From contig JAUNBJ010000015.1 of NCBI GenBank assembly GCA_030535245.1, positions 1 through 47,872 on the forward strand: a stretch of DNA of 47,872 bases, read 5' to 3'. The position numbers and the translations under genes are program-made. This stretch comes from Planctomycetia bacterium (GTDB taxonomy: Bacteria > Planctomycetota > Planctomycetia > Pirellulales > Thermoguttaceae). Under the pieces are notes generated by a model, which was given only the letters and a program-made list of their open reading frames with translations, did not search any database and was not told the origin of the DNA. Of the stretch, positions 42,665-47,872 are shown piece by piece (the first letter of the stretch is position 1; each line of letters starts with the position of its first letter).

Positions 42665-42714
42665 AACCGTCCGTCCATGGCGTGTCTGAAAACGTTGTGG
42701 GCGGACGGTTTCTT
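42665..42714 (+). terminator. purD terminator hairpin
   Basis: AACCGTCCGTCC (42665-42676) and GGGCGGACGGTT (42699-42710) pair over 12 bases with one wobble, followed by TTCTTC. It begins 18 bases after the purD stop. Confidence 0.7.
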
Positions 42715-42738
42715 CGTCATGGGGCGAGATTATTCCTC

Positions 42739-42767
42739 TTGCATGATTTTTCAAAAGTTGCTATGGT
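42739..42767 (+). promoter_or_regulatory. Candidate promoter of the TlpA-like gene
   Basis: TTGCAT (42739-42744), 17 bases, TATGGT (42762-42767), 45 bases before the ATG at 42812. A copy of the CTTTTGAAAAGGAGGAAC block (42790-42808) supplies its GGAGG ribosome site. Confidence 0.5.
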
Positions 42768-42811
42768 GCTTTCACATGTTGGAAGGAAACCACTTTTGAA
42801 AAGGAGGAACA

Positions 42812-44701
42812 ATGCGTAAACCGATGATTTATGGCCTGGCGATGTTTTGTTGTATCGCGTCGGCAGCCCTGGGCCAGAGTAAGCAACAACAGCAGATCGA
42901 AACCGGTCTGAAAATGACCCCCATTCAGAAAGGACAGGTCGAGTATACCACGCCTGCCCCGGAGGATGTTTCCAAATGTAAATTGGAACGGATTGAAAAG
43001 GGGATTCGTATTATCGACCCGAACGGTCTGACGCTTCGGGAATTTCTCGACGACAACGGCGATGGCGCGGTGGATCAGTGGCGTTATTTCCGGGATGGCA
43101 TTGAGGTTTATCGCGATATTGACGAAAACGGCAATAAAAAAGCGGATAATTATCGTTGGTTCAACACCGCCGGCACACGGTGGGGGGTGGACGCAGACGA
43201 GGATGGCACGATCGACGCATGGAAGATTTTGTCGGTTCAGGAGCTTTCCGCGGAGATTGCCATGGCGTTGGCCACGGGCGACGAAGCCCGGTTTGCCCGT
43301 ATTTTAATGACGCCCGACGAGTTGAAACAGCTGGGATTGGGTGAGGAAAAATACAAACTGATGGTGGAAAAAATCCGTGCCGCGAAAGAAAATTTCAAAG
43401 GGGTGCTGGAAGCCAAACCGCTTTCGGCCAAGGCGGTATGGGTACAGTTTAGCGGATCACGCCCCAGCACCTTCTCGGCTGGCACCGACGGGGCGGAAAA
43501 GGATGTCGATTATTATGAGAACGTGACCTGCGTCGTTAACAACGCGGGGAAGGATGCGGAAATCGGTATTGGAACGTTGGTACGGGTGGGAACGGTCTGG
43601 AAAACGCTGGACTGCCCGCAATCGGTCACGCCGGACAACGTGAACGAACTGGCTGCCGGAAATGTCTTTATTCGTATCCAGAGCCACAGCGCCGCGGGCG
43701 CCGCCGGAGCCGTTTCGCCGAACATGGAGGAATTGAACAAACTCGACCAGCGGATTATCAACGCCGCCACAACGCAGGAAATTACCGACCTGCAAATCAA
43801 ACGTGCCGACCTGTTGGAAGGGATGGCCCAAAGCGCAACGGGGGAAGATCGTGCCCAGTGGATTCGCTCGCTGGCCGATGGAATTACCGGTGCCGTGCAG
43901 CAGGGAACGTTCCCGGATGGGCTGGAGCGGATGAAGAAATTGTATGATTCGCTGAAGGAGAACGAGGAGGACAAAAACCTCGCCGCCTACGTGCAGTTCC
44001 GACGGATGTCGACGGAATACACGCTCTCGATGGCCAAATCGGGGAAATCGTGGATGCAGGTTCGCAACAAGTGGCTGGAAGACCTCGGCGATTTCATCAA
44101 GAATTACCCCGACGCTCCGGACACCGCAGAAGCGATGCTCCAGCTTGCCATGGAAAATGAAAACGACGGCATGGACGACAAGGCGTTGGAACTTTACCAG
44201 AAGATTGTCTCCACGTTCCCCGATTCCACCAGCGCCGCCAAGGCGAACGGTGCCGTGACACGTCTGAATTCCGTTGGGAAACCGCTTCCGTTCGTGGCTC
44301 CGATTTACGGCATGGAAGGGAAGCAGGTCAACGTTGGGAATCTGAAAGGACGCATCATCGTGCTGCATTTCTGGACGTCGTGGATGAACGAGGCTTCGCG
44401 TGACATGGACCGAATCAAGGAATTGCTGGCCAAACGCAAGGATGTGGTGGTGTTCGGCGTGAACCTGGACAACGACGTGAAGGAGATGGCCGCGTTCCTG
44501 GAAGCGAACCGCATTTCCTGGTATCAGATTCATGAGCAGGGGGGACTGGACAGCCGTCCGGCGACCATGCTGGGAATCTTCTCCATACCAACGGTGATTG
44601 TGGTGGGGCCGGATGGAACTGTGGTGAACCGCAACGCCCAGGTATCCGAGCTGGAAGATATTGTGAAAGAGCTGCCGCAGCCGAAGTCGGCCAAACCGTA
44701 A
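42812..44701 (+). CDS. Exported TlpA/thioredoxin-fold protein lacking the CXXC redox site
   Basis: This 629-residue exported protein has a signal peptide (about 1-21, ending ALG), an EF-hand-like repeat region (LDDNGDGAVDQWRYF, DIDENGNKKADNYRW and DADEDGTIDAWK, about 78-140), a long helical middle with TPR-like pairs (about 380-480) and a C-terminal thioredoxin fold (about 487-620). In the latter, HFWTSWMNEAS places Met525 and Ala528 where the two redox cysteines of TlpA/ResA would be. It should be redox-inactive and may serve as a binding fold. GGAGG precedes the start. It is probably monocistronic. Confidence 0.8.
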   Translation: MRKPMIYGLAMFCCIASAALGQSKQQQQIETGLKMTPIQKGQVEYTTPAPEDVSKCKLERIEKGIRIIDPNGLTLREFLDDNGDGAVDQWRYFRDGIEVYRDIDENGNKKADNYRWFNTAGTRWGVDADEDGTIDAWKILSVQELSAEIAMALATGDEARFARILMTPDELKQLGLGEEKYKLMVEKIRAAKENFKGVLEAKPLSAKAVWVQFSGSRPSTFSAGTDGAEKDVDYYENVTCVVNNAGKDAEIGIGTLVRVGTVWKTLDCPQSVTPDNVNELAAGNVFIRIQSHSAAGAAGAVSPNMEELNKLDQRIINAATTQEITDLQIKRADLLEGMAQSATGEDRAQWIRSLADGITGAVQQGTFPDGLERMKKLYDSLKENEEDKNLAAYVQFRRMSTEYTLSMAKSGKSWMQVRNKWLEDLGDFIKNYPDAPDTAEAMLQLAMENENDGMDDKALELYQKIVSTFPDSTSAAKANGAVTRLNSVGKPLPFVAPIYGMEGKQVNVGNLKGRIIVLHFWTSWMNEASRDMDRIKELLAKRKDVVVFGVNLDNDVKEMAAFLEANRISWYQIHEQGGLDSRPATMLGIFSIPTVIVVGPDGTVVNRNAQVSELEDIVKELPQPKSAKP

Positions 44702-44712
44702 CGGCCTGAAAT

Positions 44713-44770
44713 CCGGGAGAAGTGCACCGAGCAAGGGAGGCAGAAGCGTAAGCGTCTGTCTCCCGGTTCT
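44713..44770 (+). terminator. Long palindrome, terminator-like; core related to the 120-bp coding repeat
   Basis: CCGGGAGA (44713-44720) and TCTCCCGG (44759-44766) form the outer stem, followed by TTCTTT. The right part (44731-44766) aligns with the inverse of 7359-7394 in the repeat inside the DUF1559 gene. By eye about 32 of 37 aligned positions match, with three mismatches and two single-base gaps. It lies 11 bases after the stop of the TlpA-like gene. The region 44702-44942 holds no gene. Confidence 0.65.
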
Positions 44771-44862
44771 TTGGTACCGATCGAAAAAACTCTCAAGAGG
44801 CCATTCTCGCTCAAAAAATTTATCTTTTAAGTGGTTTTCCTGCTTTTCGAGGGTCGCAGGTA

Positions 44863-44891
44863 TTGAAAAAAGCGGCCTTTTCTGCTACAAT
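44863..44891 (+). promoter_or_regulatory. Sigma70-type promoter of the Ser/Thr kinase
   Basis: TTGAAA (44863-44868), 17 bases, TACAAT (44886-44891), followed by AGGAG. It is about 50 bases before the kinase start. Confidence 0.75.
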
Positions 44892-44942
44892 AGGAGAATA
44901 TCGTTCTTGTTTGGTTCATCCGAAAATTTTTACAGGTGAAAT

Positions 44943-45812
44943 ATGGCGAAAAGTTATTTAGGCTCCTATCGCCTTTTAAATCCGGTCAATACAGGGCAGG
45001 ATACCCAGCTATGGCAGGCCCGCGACGACCGAAACGATCGTTTCGTCGCCATTAAAACATTGTCCGAAAAGCAGATGAAAAACAAGGCCGCTGCCGCCAT
45101 GCTGAAGTGGGAGTATACTGTCGGCCAAAAACTCGATAATCCACGGGTCATGCACACGCTCGATTTTGGCTTGGATGGAAACCAGCCCTATCTCGTGATG
45201 GAGTGGTACCCCCACGGAAACATGAAATCCATTATCCGTACCGGGATCGAACAGTACGGCTACCGTGTGCCGCAATTAGCGGTCGCGGCCACCGAAGCGC
45301 TTGCCTATTTTAACTCGCAGGGGTGGGTTCACCGGGATATCAAGCCGGATAACTTTATGGTCGATGATGAAAATGGTTTGCGATTGATCGACTTTGCCAT
45401 CGCGGTGCGTGCTCCTAATATTTTCTCCCGACTGTTCGGTGGAAATGGGAAAGTGCAGGGCACCCGAAGTTACATGTCTCCAGAGCAAATCCGTGGCCAG
45501 GTAGTCGATCAGCGTGCGGATTTGTACAGTCTCGGTTGCATGTTGTTTGAATTGATTACCGGACGCCCTCCATTCACGGGGGAAACGTCCGACGCGTTGC
45601 TGCACAAGCACCTGAATGCCACGCCGCCGTCGATCGATGCCATAAATAACAACGTGACGCCCGAATTTTCCCGACTTTTGCGCACCACCATGGCCAAAAA
45701 GCCGACCGAACGTCCCAAGTCCGCTTCGGATTTCCTCACCCACCTGAAAATGGTGCGTATTTACAAGCGAAATCCCGTCGCCCCCTCCGCAGTCGTCCGA
45801 AAATCGGAGTAA
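44943..45812 (+). CDS. Hanks-type Ser/Thr protein kinase with atypical Gly-loop and DFA motif
   Basis: This 289-residue soluble kinase has VAIK with Lys38, the alpha-C Glu57, the catalytic loop VHRDIKPDN (Asp132), the activation end YMSPEQI and the DLYSLGCMLFELITGRPPF helix. Two motifs are unusual. The Gly-loop reads NPVNTGQDTQLWQAR rather than GXGXXG, and DFG is DFA (Asp150 kept). The catalytic Asp, Lys and Glu remain, so activity is plausible. It lacks the membrane helix and sensor domain common in planctomycete kinases. It has its own promoter. Confidence 0.88.
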   Translation: MAKSYLGSYRLLNPVNTGQDTQLWQARDDRNDRFVAIKTLSEKQMKNKAAAAMLKWEYTVGQKLDNPRVMHTLDFGLDGNQPYLVMEWYPHGNMKSIIRTGIEQYGYRVPQLAVAATEALAYFNSQGWVHRDIKPDNFMVDDENGLRLIDFAIAVRAPNIFSRLFGGNGKVQGTRSYMSPEQIRGQVVDQRADLYSLGCMLFELITGRPPFTGETSDALLHKHLNATPPSIDAINNNVTPEFSRLLRTTMAKKPTERPKSASDFLTHLKMVRIYKRNPVAPSAVVRKSE

Positions 45813-45880
45813 CTCCCGAAGGTACAGAGCAGGGGATTTGGATGCTTGTGTAATCATAAACCATTAAAAAAGAAGAAGTT

Positions 45881-46861
45881 ATGGAAATACAGCTTTCCTT
45901 TGAACATCCCATCTACGAGATGGAATCCCGCCTGGAGCAGATGGAAAAGTCCGCTTCCGGTGGCTCAATAGACGTACGTGAATCGATTAGTCGCTTGCGC
46001 AAAGAGGTGGCGGAGCTTAAACGTACGATTTACCAAAACCTTCAGCCCTGGGAAACGGTGGAGGTTTCCCGTCACCCCAATCGTCCGCAGACTTCGGATT
46101 ACCTGAATTTTGCCTTTGACGAGTTTGTGGAGCTTCATGGCGACCATTTTTTCGGCGACGATCGGGCCATCCTTACCGGTTGGGCAAAGTTGGACGGCAT
46201 TCCTGTCATGGTCGTCGGGCACCAAAAAGGGAAGAATCTCGACGAGCGTAAGCGTTGTCACTACGGCTGTGCGGAGCCGGAAGGGTATCGCAAAGCCATC
46301 CTGAAGATGAAACTTGCCGCAAAATACCATCTTCCCGTCGTTTGCCTGATCGACACCCCCGGCGCATGGCCCGGAATCGGAGCCGAGGAGCGTGGCCAGG
46401 CGTTCGTTATTGCACAAGGAATGTACGAAATGTCCCGGCTTGCTACGCCCGTGGTGTGCGTCGTCATTGGGGAAGGGGGTTCCGGCGGGGCTATTGGAAT
46501 TGGCGTCGGCGATCGTGTCGCCATTCTCGAACATGCTTACTATTCCGTCATCAGCCCCGAAGGTTGTGCCGGAATCCTTTGGAAAAGTCGGGAGTTTCGC
46601 CGCGAAGCCGCCAATGAACTCCACCTGACCTCCAAAGACCTTAAAAATCTCGGTGTCGTCGATGCGGTCGTTCCGGAACCGCTGGGAGGCGCCCATCGAA
46701 ACCCACGCCTCATGGCCGGAAACCTGAAAAAATACCTTCGGACTTCCCTCCGCGAGCTGCTAAAGCAACCTATTGAAAAACTCCTTGAGGAACGCTATGC
46801 CAAATTCAGGAAAATTGGCGTGTTCCTCGAAAATCCAACCGTATCCTCACAATCGGAGTAA
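45881..46861 (+). CDS. accA: Acetyl-CoA carboxylase carboxyltransferase subunit alpha
   Basis: This 326-residue subunit of the carboxyltransferase (with AccD, not in this window) transfers CO2 from carboxybiotin to acetyl-CoA to make malonyl-CoA. A helical N-terminus (about 1-50) precedes the crotonase-fold domain, with GDHFFGDDRAILTGWAKLDG, IDTPGAWPGIGAEERGQ and GEGGSGGAIGIGVGDRVAIL as strong family markers, and ISPEGCAGILWKS. Length is typical (about 320). A purine-rich AAGAAGAAG precedes the ATG. The next gene starts four bases after the stop and is probably co-transcribed. Confidence 0.95.
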   Translation: MEIQLSFEHPIYEMESRLEQMEKSASGGSIDVRESISRLRKEVAELKRTIYQNLQPWETVEVSRHPNRPQTSDYLNFAFDEFVELHGDHFFGDDRAILTGWAKLDGIPVMVVGHQKGKNLDERKRCHYGCAEPEGYRKAILKMKLAAKYHLPVVCLIDTPGAWPGIGAEERGQAFVIAQGMYEMSRLATPVVCVVIGEGGSGGAIGIGVGDRVAILEHAYYSVISPEGCAGILWKSREFRREAANELHLTSKDLKNLGVVDAVVPEPLGGAHRNPRLMAGNLKKYLRTSLRELLKQPIEKLLEERYAKFRKIGVFLENPTVSSQSE

Positions 46862-46865
46862 TACC

Positions 46866-47705
46866 ATGTCAGATTACCAGGAATCCCCCCCAAAAGACCG
46901 TGGTTTCAAGTACCGCATCGGAATCCTTTTGGTTGTTTTTGCCGCCGTGGCAGGTTTTGTCGTCTGGTTCAATATCGTGCAGCCGCCCAAACTGATCAAA
47001 CTTCGTGACGAAACGCTTCGCCAATGGGGGATTCAGAATCCCTTTGAAAAGGAATCTGAAATCATCATCATTAATGCCGAAGACGTTCCCGAAGCCGACC
47101 GGGAAAGCGACGCCCAAATCGCCCAAAAAATCGAGGAGATGGGGCTTCTGGTCGTCAAGGATTCTTCCACGAAATTGGCAAATGTGATTCATGTCACCAA
47201 AGGGAAGGCCAGCGAGGAGCTTTTTAAATGGATCACGCAATTGAAATATGTTAACGCCATTAATGCCGAGGAAGCTGGCGTGACGGACGAGTTGTGCAAG
47301 TATCTCGAAACGCAAACCATGGTGCGTTCGCTGAGCATGGGCAGAAATCCGTTGACTTCGGAAGCATTGAAATCCCTTTCCAAGATGGAGCTGATTACCG
47401 GGATGTACCTTCGCGAATGCCAAATTACGGGGGAGAATCTGGAACTGCTTGCGAATCTGAAAGAATTGAAGATTCTCGACCTGAGCGGCTCAAAATTTAC
47501 CAATGAAGATATGAAAAAAATCGCCGGGTGCAAAACGATTCATTGGTTGCTCCTGAACGATGTTGGGATTGATGACGAGGGGTTGATGTATTTGGCCGAG
47601 ATGCCGGAGTTGCGGCATTTGACCATCCTGCGTGGGAACAATATTACGCCGGAGGGGGCGAAAAAGATTCGGTCGATGGCCAAAAATGATTTGACGGTGG
47701 ACTGA
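46866..47705 (+). CDS. Membrane-anchored leucine-rich-repeat protein
   Basis: This 279-residue protein has one membrane helix (about 18-36, GILLVVFAAVAGFVVWF) and an extracytoplasmic LRR domain (about 140-275) with units such as ELKILDLSGSKFTNEDMKKI and TIHWLLLNDVGIDDEGLMYL. LRR domains of this ribonuclease-inhibitor-like type bind proteins; the partner is unknown. GGAG seven bases before the ATG at 46866 fixes the start. It is the last gene of the accA transcript, with a hairpin 15 bases after the stop. Confidence 0.82.
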   Translation: MSDYQESPPKDRGFKYRIGILLVVFAAVAGFVVWFNIVQPPKLIKLRDETLRQWGIQNPFEKESEIIIINAEDVPEADRESDAQIAQKIEEMGLLVVKDSSTKLANVIHVTKGKASEELFKWITQLKYVNAINAEEAGVTDELCKYLETQTMVRSLSMGRNPLTSEALKSLSKMELITGMYLRECQITGENLELLANLKELKILDLSGSKFTNEDMKKIAGCKTIHWLLLNDVGIDDEGLMYLAEMPELRHLTILRGNNITPEGAKKIRSMAKNDLTVD

Positions 47706-47719
47706 GCGTCTAAAAGCCA

Positions 47720-47759
47720 ATGAGAGGAATACCTTTTTATGAAGAAGGGTTCCTCTCAT
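47720..47759 (+). terminator. Terminator-like hairpin after the LRR gene
   Basis: ATGAGAGGAA (47720-47729) and TTCCTCTCAT (47750-47759) pair over 10 bases. It shares the GAGAGGAA/TTCCTCTC stem with the hairpin at 37355-37392. Confidence 0.6.
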
Positions 47760-47807
47760 GGAATTTCTTTCTTTCGCAAACGGCTACTGTTTCGTCACGA
47801 AAATAAA

Positions 47808-47872
47808 TCCTTGTAACCATAGTAAAAAGTTTTGGGAGGTGGGGTCTGGGGAGGAACCTCTTTTTCAAAAGG
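47808..47872 (-). repeat. Dispersed repeat at the window end, inverse of 16921-16990
   Basis: Read on the minus strand it begins CCTTTTGAAAAAGAGGTTCC and continues to CCCAAAACTTTTTACTATGG then TTACAAGG. It matches 16968-16990 closely and 37447-37467 at its left end. It runs off the window edge. Confidence 0.65.

Overview
The window looks like a chromosomal segment of a planctomycete (Planctomycetota), probably an anaerobic or host-associated lineage. The evidence is the combination of DUF1559 pseudopilin-like proteins, PEP-CTERM beta-repeat proteins, FG-GAP/VCBS propeller proteins, an SHD1-caspase-FGE fusion, XylR-type LacI/AraC hybrid regulators, a zinc-ribbon/proline-repeat/toroid giant and a full Rnf complex. 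The exact genus is inference; no rRNA or tRNA gene was seen. All functional names rest on motifs read by eye, with no database search.

Layout. 0.2-13.2 kb (mostly minus strand): a caspase-like/formylglycine-enzyme fusion protein, then two related surface-protein cassettes. Cassette 1 runs DUF1559, FG-GAP, PEP-CTERM (7677 to 2631). Cassette 2 runs PEP-CTERM, FG-GAP, DUF1559 (13190 to 9068), the reverse order. Each lies divergent to a XylR-like regulator gene (7884 and 13408). The second regulator continues into a HpcH/HpaI aldolase and a sodium:solute symporter. 17.1-18.7 kb: a small membrane protein and a tartrate/D-malate-type dehydrogenase. 18.9-24.0 kb: a von Willebrand A protein, a 1067-residue multidomain membrane protein and TruA in one transcription unit. 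24.3-30.1 kb: a third sugar-acid-type locus with a truncated beta-repeat protein, an Asp-box sialidase-like protein, a second aldolase, a BASS-family transporter and, convergent, a third XylR-like regulator. 30.4-38.4 kb: the Rnf ion-pumping ferredoxin:NAD oxidoreductase in the order C-D-G-E-A-B, interrupted by an MNT/HEPN pair (between G and E) and a secreted SGNH hydrolase (between A and B). 38.5-47.7 kb: a Tat-exported Gfo/Idh/MocA oxidoreductase, MoxR ATPase, PurD, a redox-dead TlpA-like protein, a Ser/Thr kinase, AccA and a leucine-rich-repeat membrane protein.

How the genes fit together (inference). The three regulator-linked loci look like substrate-specific catabolic modules. The regulator senses a sugar. 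The PEP-CTERM, FG-GAP and pseudopilin proteins act at the cell surface. The sialidase-like enzyme trims a glycan, the transporters (SSS, BASS) import the product, and the class II pyruvate aldolases split a 2-keto-3-deoxy sugar acid. The Rnf complex would couple reduced ferredoxin to NAD and an ion gradient, which could feed the sodium-coupled transporters.

Most unusual signals: (1) a perfect 120-bp tandem duplication inside the prepilin motif of the first DUF1559 gene that adds 2 x 40 in-frame residues and rebuilds the FTLVELL motif each time; its core resembles an intergenic palindrome 37 kb away, suggesting a small mobile repeat that can live inside coding sequence; (2) heptanucleotide tandem repeats at two loci, one of which coincides with loss of a PEP-CTERM tail; (3) a family of palindromic repeats with a TTTTTAGAAGGTGCCC-like arm; (4) accessory genes nested in the rnf operon; (5) many sigma70-type promoters with exact 17-bp spacers and a recurring TACAAT -10.
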